From: Chaenocephalus aceratus
Taxonomy: Eukaryota; Chordata; Actinopteri; Perciformes; Channichthyidae
DNA length: 64,000 nt
NCBI GenBank assembly: GCA_023974075.1
Contig: CM043791.1
Span: 23,524,662 to 23,588,661, forward strand
Direction of reading: 5' to 3'
In this document: one piece after another, positions 1 through 15,900 of the stretch
Numbering within the stretch: position 1 is the stretch's first letter
How the letters are laid out: each line of letters starts with the position of its first letter
Notes under the pieces: generated by a model
The model's database searches: none
Seen by the model: the letters and a program-made list of their open reading frames with translations, nothing else
What the model was told of the DNA's origin: nothing
Made by a program: the position numbers and the translations under genes

Positions 1-1015
1 TGTATTTTACTATAGTTATGTGCAATAGGCTGACCTCTCGTGAAATACGAATTACTGTGGTGCGCACCAACATGACAAAAGACTCTCCGTGAGCTCCTCC
101 ACCTCGGTGAGAGTTGGCAAAAGTGACAGGCTTCTTTTATCATAGCTGTTCCAGCTTTGACATACAAGTGTAGCTTTGTTGTATGTTTTGCATAGGAAAA
201 TGTTTCGCAGTCCAAACTGAAATGCTTCTATGACTTCACTGTGCAAACTGTTCACCTTGGGGAACTGTCACAGATAACTGTGCAGCGACAACGTAACACA
301 GTTGTCTGTAAACATTTGGTATCATACTGGACATTTTAATATACAAACCTGCTGTCACTCCCCCTTTGGTTTATTGATTGTTCTGTACATTTGGTTAATT
401 TTATTCACTTTCGTTCCAAAACATTTGACACTAGCTTTCCTTCGAAGTGAAGCAGGTATGTAAACGACTGAAGTCATGCACATCGCTTCATTTGCTGTCG
501 GATACTTCAGCATTTAGCAGAGTTGAAACATCCTCTTCGACAGTTATTTTCATAACCTCAAATACAGTTACCCTCAGCTGTATTTCATATTAAGGAACTT
601 CACTTTTTGCTACGAGCACAGCAGCTCTGTCACAACGTTTAAACATGCGGTTGGCCGGCAGATTGATTTAGATGGAAACCTGAGAGATTGTGACCATAAA
701 AGGAGAAGTATAGCCCACTCTTACTAGAAACCTTTCCACTTTGTTGTTATTCTGGCAGTGGTCTCAAAGGTATACATAGGATTGTTTCACTTTCTTTCTG
801 GGGAAGCAATTATCCATATTTATTCATATTTAATGCTGAAAATAGTAGTTTTCAATGACAACTTCTGTTTCAAGTCTGTTGCATCTCTGACTAAACTCTG
901 CAACACTATAGAGTGTAGTTTAAAATGTGCACCGGTAACCATCACATTTTAGAATACATTTACATTGTTTTTAAATGAAGACGAGGCGTACACAATAATG
1001 TTTTTTTCCCTACAG
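1..1015. other. No exon seen; probable upstream intron of the galnt gene
   Basis: I see no convincing coding exon, RNA gene or mobile element here. The first recognisable galnt exon begins at 1016, after a pyrimidine-rich TTTTTTTCCCTACAG acceptor, so this stretch is best read as the intron before it. The exon that should carry the upstream half of the glycosyltransferase domain is not in the window. Confidence 0.5.
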
Positions 1016-4000
1016 AGCACCTGAAGAGCCAACTGGAGGACTATGTGCGTCAGCTGAAGATTGTCCGTGTCCTGAGGCAGCTGGAGAGGAAGGGCCTCAT
1101 CACTGCCAGGCTGCTGGGGGCCAGTGTTGCTCAGGGAGAAGTGCTAACCTTCTCGACGCACACTGTGAGAAAACACACACACAACAACAAGAACAACAAT
1201 ACACAAGCCACCATGGCTGTTTTCAAGCATTAGTATGTAGCTACTTGGGGAAATTGCAGTACCAGGGTTAGGGATTTATGTGTTTTTTATGTAATACTTG
1301 CATGTTGAAGCCATGCATTGCCCTCTCAACCCATCATAACTCTGTTTACCTAAAAGATAGTTAAACATATTTGTCTTGTCTAGGTGAGTGCTTCCACGGC
1401 TGGCTGGAGCCCCTGTTGGCCCCGCATTGTCGAGGAACCCACCGCTGTGGTTAGTCCAGAGATCACCACCATTGATCTTACCACCTTTCAGTTCAACAAG
1501 CCTGTGGCCTCGAAACGCGCTTACAACCGAGGTAACTTTGACTGGAGCCTGTCCTTCGGCTGGGAACAGATCCCCGAGGAGGCGAGGATGCTGCGCAAGG
1601 ATGAAACCTACCCTGTAAAGTAAGAAGGATCCTGTTGGTTTCACTAAGAACGAGCTGAATCATTTAGGTGTATAAACATTTGTATCTTTCTCTGCAAATT
1701 ACAGAACCCCTACTTTTGCTGGAGGTCTCTTCTCAATCTTGAAGACGTACTTTGAACACATTGGAACATACGATGACAAGATGGAGATCTGGGGCGGTGA
1801 AAATATTGAGATGTCCTTCAGGGTAAGTCTCTATGTCTGTACTCTTTCAGTGCCACACATTTAACAAGTCTATCTGCATTTGTATCTAAGTTAATTGTGA
1901 TCCACAGGTGTGGCAGTGTGGGGGTCAGCTAGAGATCCTCCCCTGTTCTGTGGTGGGACATGTGTTCCGGTCCAAGAGCCCCCACACTTTCCCCAAGGGC
2001 ACAGAGGTCATCACTCGGAACCAGGTGCGCCTGGCCGAGGTCTGGATGGACGACTTCAAGCACGTTTTCTATCGCCGCAACAAGAACGCTGCCGTTATGG
2101 CCAGTGAGGTTAGTGAGATGGAAGTAACACCATGTTATGTGCACTGTGGATACAATGGCATTTATCACCCTGATTCCACTCAAGCGGCAACTCCAAGTCT
2201 GAAAAGTGAAGCCAATAAGGAAGTGCCCAAACCGGCTTTCTTTCTATTGCAAGCAGGGCTTCACTCATGGTTGTGAAATAAGTCCATAAAAGAATGAACC
2301 TCGTCCTCACTAGATATACTAACAAGAGCCAAGTGCTCTTTAATACAAGATGAATAATGTTCCTTTTTGTAAATTATGCTCTAGTTTACAGTAAAATGAA
2401 CCATTAGGCAGCAAAAGCTTTAGGACATGGCCATCTTGTGATTGACCGTTTGCCACCAAGAGGAAGTGTGTGTTTTCATATTAGAACTTTGACCCTTTCA
2501 CAGTGTGTTTTTGCGTTATAATATATTACTCATGCCTAAAAAGGTCTCGTTGTTTTAGTCGTTTCACACTCTCCTGTAACTTCTGGTAAAAAAAACACAA
2601 GATAGCAACAGCCAAAATGCTGAACTTAAGTCCTCAAATCTGTAGTGCACTACTAACCAATGGTTGAAATCATGGTCACTACGTCCACTTCTTATATACT
2701 ATGCTGATGCCACCTGTTATGACCGGCTCACAGGCCACAACGAAAAGAGATGGAGACGTACGAGGGTTTCCGAAAAAGCAACGGCACATTTATTGTGGCA
2801 ACTCAAAAAGTAACACTGCAGTGGGTTCTGCGAACAATATCTACACGTAAAATGAGAGGCTGGGCGAGGGGAAGGGATCCCGGCGAGAGTTTCCCACATT
2901 AGTCCCGGAGAGAGTCGTGATCGCCCCCCGTGACTCTGAGCAGCAGGGCTTAAGTAGAACCTGTTACGCAGGCCAGGTGTCCCCAGTTATGCTGATTGGC
3001 CTCCTCAGCTCCACCCCCATCACAGGACCTGCACCACACACGCACACTAACCGGCCACAGGCTCTGGGGCCGTCACACACCTTTTTTTTACCTTTTTAAC
3101 CTATCATTTGCTTCAACAAGTTGATGTGTTAATATACGTACTTGTACTTTTTTTTTTTAAATATGCCTCTTCAATGTTTGTAGAATAAGTTTGGGGACAT
3201 CTCTGAACGTCTGAATCTGAGAGAGAAGCTTCACTGCAAAAACTTCACCTGGTTCTTAAACACAATCTACCCAGAGGCCTTTTGTTCCAGACCTAAACCC
3301 AACATTGTTTGGAAGTGTAAGTCACATTTCCATTTTTCTTTATGTGCAAATCAACAATATGATAAATGACACAAGTTACATTACCCTCGGATGTGTCTTA
3401 CTGTTATTTCATGTTTGTGTTTGTAACAGATTAGAAACTCGGGATCACACAGCTGTCTGGATGTTGGAGAGAATAACCAGGGAGATAAACCAATGATCAT
3501 GTACACCTGCCACAACATGGGAGGCAACCAGGTACAATGACTCACACGTATAAAATTAAGATTTGAAGATAATATATAGTAATCTTTATCGGTACAGCAC
3601 ATTTGTACAGCTTGAAGTTCTTTCCAAAAAGATATAACACATTTACACAAGGTCATATAGACTATAGATTTAGACCATAAAAAGACAATATATGATCAAA
3701 TATATTTACAAAATGTACAAAAAAGGGACCAACAAGAATAATGATATTAATTAGAAGCCAAATTAAATAAATATGTTGTCAGCTTTCACTTAACATTTCC
3801 AGAGAGCCGCCACCTTTAATAGCTCTTGGGTCAGGTATTTTATACTTTCGGAGCATGGTTATCGATCTTTAGAAAATAGATAAGGATTTGATGTTCCCTG
3901 TAAGGTCTCTGATTGAATGATTGTCTCTTCTAGTATTTTGAGTACTCCTCTCACAAGGAGCTGCGTCATAATATTGCAAAGCAGCTGTGTCTTCATGCCA

Positions 4001-4656
4001 CGCCACAGCCAGAGCCCGTGAAGCTGGCGCATTGCGAGCGGAAGGGGAAGGGCACCAGTGTGGCAACGCAGGAAGAATGGATCCTAACAGAGGTGAGCAA
4101 GGGCCAGACTGAAGGAAAACGCTTTGTGGTCAACGCTTGTTCACATTCAGTTAGATGAGGGACTTCCCTGGTTGTCATGAGGTTGCCTGGCAACTGGCAG
4201 AAGTTGGAAGTGTTATGGCAAAAAAAACATATACAACTTGTTTTTGTTTGTCTTTACGCTTTTGTTTTCGTACAGATCGACAAAAGACGTATGTGTTAAT
4301 TGTAGTGCGCTTTAGAGATGCTAGTAGGTGAGCTATCTATTTCACCCTGCTTCCAGTCTTTATGCTAAGCTAACGTGCTGCTGGCTGTAGCTTTACATTT
4401 AGCAGACAGTCAAATGGTGGTATTAATCTACTCATTAATTCTGCTAGAAAGCAAAGAGGCACAATATTCCAGCATACAAGTCTTATTTATTTAATTAATT
4501 TTCTATATTAATTAATCTTTTTCTCTGATGCTATTTTCCAGGAAAATCTTCTGAAGAATCCCAGCAGTGGGACATGTTTTACTTCTGAAAGGAGGCCAGG
4601 TTCAGATGGGCGACTGTAATGCTGCTGACCTATTCCAGCACTGGACCTTCAGCTGA
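1016..4656 (+). CDS. galnt6: Polypeptide N-acetylgalactosaminyltransferase, GALNT3/6 subfamily (3' part, best match GALNT6)
   Basis: This Golgi type II membrane enzyme transfers GalNAc from UDP-GalNAc to Ser/Thr, the first step of mucin-type O-glycosylation. Eight exons are visible: 1016-1164, 1384-1619, 1705-1822, 1908-2108, 3184-3316, 3430-3531, 3934-4092 and 4542-4656. They carry the metal-binding DAHC (DxH) site, [11 protein letters not shown], the WGGEN active-site motif, VWQCGG and then a ricin-type lectin domain ([21 protein letters not shown]). FGDISERL followed by LREKLHC and [10 protein letters not shown] resemble GALNT6 more than GALNT3. The membrane anchor and first half of the catalytic domain lie upstream of the window. 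Four single-base shifts break the frame: a base missing near 1152, an extra C in 1420-1423, an extra T in 3280-3283 and an extra A in 4588-4590. With the last corrected the protein ends FQHWTFS at 4656; uncorrected it stops at 4619. A poly(A) signal is at 5110-5115. Assembly error is likelier than a pseudogene because the protein is otherwise conserved. Confidence 0.85.
2715..3077. mobile_element. Probable solo LTR (363 bp) in a galnt intron
   Basis: The segment begins TGTTATGACCGG and ends GGCCGTCACA, so it has TG...CA termini with a short imperfect inverted repeat. It is flanked by the 4-bp direct repeat CACC at 2711-2714 and 3078-3081. It is GC-richer than the surrounding intron and has no coding capacity. 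TG/CA ends plus a 4-bp duplication fit a solo LTR left by recombination, as in Gypsy-type elements. The internal retroelement and a second LTR are absent. A non-LTR origin cannot be excluded without a repeat library. Confidence 0.55.
4318..4480. repeat. Dispersed teleost repeat fragment in the last galnt intron
   Basis: The phrases CCCTGCTTCCAGTCTTTATG, GCTAAGCTAACGTGCTGCTG and GGCTGTAGC are ones I recognise as a very common interspersed fish repeat. The edges are approximate, and I see no terminal repeats or coding content. Confidence 0.4.
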
Positions 4657-5115
4657 CCTCCCCATCATCAGGTGACCCCCTCACCATGTGTCCCCTTCCT
4701 CAGACTCGAGGCCCCATGGAGCCAGCTCAACATTGATCCAGAAGGATTTCATGCTGTGGAGCTTGGGGCATTCGGCCCTACTTAGTGGACATTCAAACAT
4801 GGAGGACAAAGAAAAGACAGTCCTGGTCATTTCCACAGAGGAAGAAGTTTGGGTTGGCCTAAATCTGTTTTAAATGTATTTATGATGGACTCTGAAGTAA
4901 AACCATTATCAGAAACTTGGACTTGGCCGTCAGCAGTGACAGCTTGACTGATAGATTGGCTGTGAACTGCAATTATCTCATTTCAGTGCATTTACACTTC
5001 AGCTTGAACAATTAAATAACCCTTTAGTGCCTTTTTCTTGTTCTGACAATGAATGTTGAAACTTGACAAAAAGCAAGTCTTAACCCAAAAGCAAGAGATG
5101 TCTGTTTTTAATAAA

Positions 5116-5846
5116 AGAAAGAAGAAAAATTATCTTTAGTGATTTTCTTTTTATTGCCATAAGTATTACAAAATCAACCGGGAGCTTAAACTGTGAAATA
5201 CGTTTAAGTTATAGCCAGCTTCATCTGTCCTTAATAATGTGTTCAAGGTACTAATCTTACATTGGTATTCAAATGTTCTTTTTTGAAATGGTCAGTATTG
5301 ATTTACCGGGTGATCTCATGAAATAATGATTAACTCACTGTGGTTCTCACATATAGTCATTTGGATTTAGATGGCCTGCCATAATTCATGACTTAATTAC
5401 TGTCTTGTAAAAGTTGTGTTGGCAGAGGCTATGTACTGATGATAACTCTTTCTGCAACAAAGCCATAGGGCTTTCTCAGTCAGAGGCTTCTGTTAATGTT
5501 TACGCAACATTTGTCCAAGGTGTGGTTTAGGAGGAAGGAACATTCTTGCCAATTGTTATACGTCTGACAGACCTGAAATGTAAGTTTAGATGAATAGGTA
5601 GGACTTCTTCAGGTTGACAAACCGGATCTAAATACCTGAGATTTAATTTCATAGGTGGAATTGTCTTCACGCCCAAACTGCAGTCCAATAGAGGTTGGAG
5701 AGAGGATACTCAACATTATTGCACAAGGAAGCAGTCACATTTTCTCAATACCTCTTCGCAGCAATAGGTGGCAGCATACACTTGCTGACTTTTTCTGCAA
5801 GGCAAGAATGACAATTGAAATGTCCCCATGCTGAGTGTGTAGGGGA
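5116..5846. other. Intergenic region between galnt and g6pd
   Basis: This lies between the galnt poly(A) signal and the first in-frame ATG of g6pd, so it should hold the g6pd promoter and 5' UTR. I see no clear TATA box, CpG-rich core or recognisable element. The 3' end reads in frame with exon 1 back to about 5835. Confidence 0.4.
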
Positions 5847-9850
<4,004 letters not shown>

Positions 9851-10073
9851 TGCCTTCTGTCACACACGCACACACACATTCATGAACAACCACACATTTA
9901 CAAACAATAAAGTGCACTGCCTTCTCTCACTACTGTGTGTTGATTTTGTCTGCATGTTTAAAAATGCCACTGCTTTTTATCCTAAATCACTCAAAATGAA
10001 TGTGGAAATAGCAATAACTGTATGAGTTTGATTTGAGTGTTCACCTGTAAATCAAAAATGTCTATGAAATAAA

Positions 10074-11396
10074 TTATATTGACCACACCTGCTCTTTTTC
10101 TTTTCTTTTAACAGTAGGCCTACTGATCACCAAACACCGAGGTCATCGGTGTGTAGGATTCATAGGGGTTTATATTGGCTATTGTAATGTATGTTTTCTT
10201 TGGTGCCTAATCACTGAAACTAGTGATCATCATGTTTTTGTGATCACTAAACATTTATATGTACATAGGGAGCAGGTTCTCTTCACTGGGTCATGTTGCA
10301 CCGTCGTGTTTCTACAGTAGCCCAGAACAAACCAAAAACTGGTTCTAGCGAGGGCCTTTGGCATTTCTAAGGTCACCGTAGATTAGATTATCTAACATCC
10401 AACTAAATCCTACACAATGTTCCTGAGATATGCGAGTTGTACTTACATGATTGTTGACCTTTATTTGATGGATGCAGTATGGGATCAATATTGACTCGTA
10501 GGTTCATTTGAATGTTTGAGAAGATAAACCTGTTCTCTGCTATCAGCACACCTGTGTTTACAGTCATCACTACACCATGATGCCAATGAATGTCACAATA
10601 TTTGTACTAGGAAGAACGGGTGACACTTAAAGGAAACTATTTTAAATGTTCTGCTACAGGTAAGAATAACCTTCAGGTAGGTATTTTAGGATAAGATCAC
10701 AATCTAAAATACACTTTACTAACATTTGTATCGGTTAATCTGTCACAATGTATGAATACGTTTTAACATCACCACTTCCATTTACTTTAAATAGCTGTTA
10801 GATTTGTTTGACCCCCTGCAACATACTGAAGCTGGTTCCTGTCACCTATGTGTGTCTCTACTAGGTTCATGGCCTATCTGGCTACAAACACACTGACCAA
10901 TAGCGGAACGTGTGTGATCCTATCAGAGGACCGTGGGAAGTGAAGCAAACATGTTTTTTAACAACTTCTCATCTGGGACTGCTTTATTTGTTCTTTCACG
11001 TGTTGTTTGATTTTCACTGAACAAAGTCGGTTTGTTGAGATAAATAAAGCATAAAAAGGAATCGGGTCATTTTTTATAATTGTGTTTTTATTCTATGGAA
11101 GCTCGTAAAATAAATAAGATTTGCCGGCTAGTACAACAACACTGTATATGCCATGGGAACGTGAACTCAGATATTTGTATCATGTCTTTAAATAGTGTTT
11201 TCATTTTTAGTATTCAACTAACAAACACTCATAAAAGAATAAATAGTTATTTTTTATTTTTGCGAGGAGAAGACATTTGAGGTAACCTGAAATATTAGGA
11301 ACTCTTTGGCCATGACAGACTGAAGGCTGTCTCAGTTCACAAAATAGCTTAGCTTTAAAAACATTCCCATTGTCATCTTCCCAAATGCAAGTGAGG
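10074..11396. other. Tail-to-tail intergenic region between g6pd and cerk
   Basis: No gene is recognised between the two convergent genes. Candidate cerk poly(A) signals, read on the minus strand as AATAAA, are at 11253-11258 and 11087-11092, so the right part is probably cerk 3' UTR. The remainder is AT-rich with no clear repeat. Confidence 0.5.
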
Positions 11397-12894
11397 TTAT
11401 ATTTGAAGTGTGCATCCCCTTTCAATATCTTCGCTGCAGTGCACGGCGGCTCCGTCCTCGATGCCTCTCGCATACAGACGCACCAGCTGGCCATGAACCC
11501 TAAGAGAAATGAACACGGTAAAAAACTGTACTGCTCAGAAACAATCATCCTTAATATTCAGTGAGCTATTTGGTTTTCTGTTGGTATTGATGACTAACAG
11601 AGATGGCAAAAGTAAATCCTTTACTCAAGTAGAAGTACAGATACTCGTGTTTAAAAAGACTCTGGTAAAAGTAGAAGTACTGACTAAACTTCTTTACTCA
11701 AGTAAAGTAAAGTATGGGCTTCGAAATGTACTTAAGTTAAAAGTACCCATAACTACCATCTGTTTTAAAGAGTAACTGACCTACCTTTATATTAATAGAA
11801 CAATAATGTCATTGTTAGCTAATGAATGTTTCGATGCTGAACAACGGCAACATGACAACGTTCTCATTGGTCGCTCTTGTTTAGAGAAGACCAGGAAATG
11901 ATGGATACACGGATCGTGTTAAAATCAATAGGCACGCAATGACTCTAAATAATAATGATCCCGCCACCAAACACAGATTAAAACTAAAGTAACAAACCTG
12001 TTTTGAAAATGTAAGAAGTAAAAGTACAGGTATTTGTGTTAAAAGTGTTAGAAGTAAAAGTAAAAAGTCGTCAAAAATAAGTAGTGGAGTAAAGTACTGA
12101 TACCAGAAACATTTACTTAAGTAGGCCTATAGTATTTGTACTCCACTACTTCCCACCTCTGATGACTAAGATGAGTAACAATATGATACTGTAAGAGGAT
12201 AATACAGTACTTTTTGCAACAACAACAAACAACTAGTTGAACTCTTACCTGCTGAGGATCTCTGTGGAAGGCAGTATCTCTCCGTCACAGTTCCACACGG
12301 ACACAGCAGGAGCTTTGCTGCAGCACAGGCCGCACAGGAAGGGGTTTCCTGTTTTCTGCAGGTTGGTCATTTCTCTACCCGGGCCTCTGTCTGCCAGATG
12401 CTGCTGAGATCCAGACCTACTAACAGTCTCAATATAGCCTCTCTCCTCTTCATCCATCCCACCACTCGACCCTCCAATCTCTTCATATTCTTCCTCCTCT
12501 TTGCCGGGGGGGAGAGAGAAACGGACGGCTTTCACACGGTGGACCTCCACAAACGGCAGGTCAAACTAAGAGAAGGGGCAGAGATCGGGGTCAAGTAGTG
12601 TTTAAACGTACTAGTCCAACTAGAAGTCAATGGGAATTTGCCATTACCTGATCCTCTGTGCTTGTGTGCCTGTAGAGAAACTTGAGGAATCCCAGAGGGT
12701 GAGTGTCCCACACCAGGATGAGGTCCCCAGTGCCGTCCGCCAGGTGAGCCGAGGGAGAGAGGCCCAGAGGACTCTTGGGACACGAGCTGGACATGCAAGT
12801 GAGAGACCACACACCTGAACCTGCCCTCCACAGTCACCCACTCACCTAGAGAGACACATAAAGGGAGACATGATTTTGTTATTATAACAAATAG

Positions 12895-12958
<64 letters not shown>

Positions 12959-15900
12959 TGTGTGCGTGCACCTACCTTCTGAGTCACTACTGAACTGGTT
13001 GTAGTGGGAGCTGTATAAGGAGCCAGCGTCTGAAGAGTGGGGAAAAAGTCTTTCTGTGCTTCTGGAACACACACTGCACCTAATCACAACAGCAACACAA
13101 ATAATTGGAACACGCTCCTCACCATTGACACCCATTCATAACAGCCTTATAAAGCACTTGCTGACAGCCAGAGGCCGCAGCCTCAGACAAAGACGAGACA
13201 GGGTGCTCTCTAACAGGAGTCTCATCTTTCATAGATCAAGTTGCTCCTGCTTGGTCTCTTCCCTCCTCAAGGTGCACCCAACACCATGTCCCTGCTGCGG
13301 CTGGTAGCAATTACAGTGTCTCAAGCAGTGAATTTGAACCTGTTGACTGGTGCTTTATTAATAATGATGCTCCTCTCAGGGACACTTTCTCTCCTCATTG
13401 CACAGGTTGTAAGGTTTACTCACTTTCTTTAAACGACTTCCTTTTCAATGAATTGTCTCACTTTTAAACTTTTAATAGAAAACCTCATTATTTTTAAACT
13501 AATTTATTTCCTAGGAGTAAGATTAGGTATCCAAAAAGAACAACAAGCTTTCAGCAGTTCATGTTATTATTGGCTTCTTCCAAAACGACCCCTTACACTC
13601 GTCTTTTCATGGTCATTACACTTGTGATCCAGTAAGAATCAATTCAAAGTTGAAATAATAAAAGTTAAATAACTGCGACATAAGAACAATACTGTGGTGG
13701 TGTTGTTTGGAGACGTTTGTTTCACAATCACATAATACTTGAAACTCAATTAATAAACAGGGATCCATAATGAATAGATAAGTAAAGAAAATACTCCCAC
13801 GCTGTTTTAAGGTGAAACACCTTCTCATTGCAGATATAGAGTATCATTTGATATGCATGTCATGATTGAATTTTTTAGAGTCTGTTTTGTGTTCATTACT
13901 AATTGCACTCTGTGTACTCTTTCTTTGTGTCATTTCTTTTTAGCAGTTGGTGTTTTACCCTGAGAGGCAGCGTGTTCTGTCTCTGGGGCTGGAGAGCAGC
14001 GGGTCTGCTGGCAGATACTGAACTATGCCTGCATAGCTTCTGTTGCTCAGGTACACCATTGTGCCTTGATAAAGAGAGGAATACGGTTAGGAGGAAATGC
14101 ACAACAGGACATGTGTCAACAACACTTTTAAAAGACCAGATATGTGGGGAATGTGGTTTGTGTTATATGAGTTCCTTCCATATTAGTCATGCGAGTAAGA
14201 ATTACAGAATACATTTAACGTCAAGCTGAAAGCTGAAATAGACACAGAGAATCAAACAGCGTCTTGTGCAAAATAAGCATGCAGTCATTTTTGTAAATGA
14301 ATCATCAGTCCACACCTGAATAGTCATATCGCAGAGGTCCCATCCAGCGGTGTTTTTCACTCTCAGCCAGTACGTCCCCATAGAAGCCATAGCCCAACAG
14401 AGAGACAGAGTAACGCACCAGACCTGACGCCTGGTGGACCGAACACACATCCAAAGGCTGAGAGTCTCCTGCAAGGTATTGTGGGGAAAAGAAAGCGGCA
14501 TACAGGCTTTACTTTGGAGCTCAGAGTTGACACAATTGTTCAAGTATTTTAAGATGTATGTATGTACTTTGAGAGTATTTGAGATTTTATTGAAAATCCT
14601 TCCTCACCAATGATGATGTGCAGAGCTGAAGTAACAGGGTCGATCACTCCCACTGTGGCATAACACACACAGTCTGTAGAGCCTACAGTAGAGACAAATG
14701 TACATTACATATTACAAATCATTCAGCTTCAGACTTACAATAAGCGCAAAAACCATAAAGAATCAAACTCCGAACAACAAGGAAAGTGCTGATATATTCA
14801 CTTAAAACTAGATCATACCATAGTAAGTGCTGGTGAATTAGTTACAAGGCCTAAATTAACTCAACAAGTGCTTCGTGTTTTGTTTTTTTATTGTCGAAGA
14901 TGAATGTGTTACTGCTATAATTAAAGGAAGCCTACAACAACCTTTCTTTTATGATAACACAACATGCTCTCTTTTTTCTTAAGATCATTGGATACTATGA
15001 TACTATATATTATTCTATCCTTCAAGATCATGGTGGCGTGCAACTTCTGATCTCTGAGAAACAGTATAACTAAAAGATGGAAGCAAACTTTTGTTTTATC
15101 CTGAAACAAACAACAAAATAGTAAACGTGTGATCTGATTTAACGGCATTTAATATCAGTGTCATTACCTGCAGGGATGATGCCAATATGCCGCTGACAGG
15201 GCTGTAAAGTGACAGTGAGATCATTCTCACAAAGGCCTGCCTCTTGTTGTGTCCGCCCAATCAAACCGTGGAGTATTTCGCTGAACATGCCATCCCCACC
15301 CACACACACCACACTGTTGTAAACAAACACAAGAGTTTCTGTTGTGAAGCACCTCCAAGAGAGCTTAGCTGTAATACTGGTTATAATGTCACAGTGTTTG
15401 CTCTGAAACTGTTATAACTCTTACCCATCAAAGCCTGTCAGGTCTTTCTTCAGGAGATGGTCTCTGGCCTGGTTTGCCCGCTCTGTCACTGCAAAATAAA
15501 TGTTAGGATTACACATATAGACAGATATCATTATTATTATTATTATTATTATTTGCACCTTTTTTATATTTCTTTTTTTTATATATTAGGGTGGTCCTTA
15601 GTGCCATGTACATTTTCGAATTCATTTATTTTAAGCTCCAAACACCGGAATTTGTTATGATGTCAAGAAAACTCTCCTGGTGAATTGTATTCAAATTCCA
15701 ACAACATGTACCCCTCCCTCATCAACCTTGAAGTTTAACATGTACCCCTCCCTCATCGACCTGGGCTGCAACACCAGCAGCCACGGCCTGCAACTGAGGC
15801 TAAATTTCAAGGTCGATGAGGGAGGGGTAAATGTTGTCAGATTGAGGAAAAAATTCACCAGGAGAGTTTTCTTGACTAATAAAATGAATTCTGGGGGTTG

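Noticed and set aside
1276..1644. 122-residue minus-strand frame opposite galnt
   Set aside because: Antisense shadow of a GC-rich galnt exon.
1016..4656. Calling the galnt gene a pseudogene
   Set aside because: All splice sites and catalytic motifs are intact and the lesions are isolated single-base indels mostly in homopolymers, so sequence error is the simpler reading.
12532..13135. 180- and 97-residue frames with THARTHAR repeats
   Set aside because: They run across cerk exons and the (GTGC)n repeat in the wrong frame; the real exons use splice sites at 12565, 12648, 12845, 12976 and 13079.
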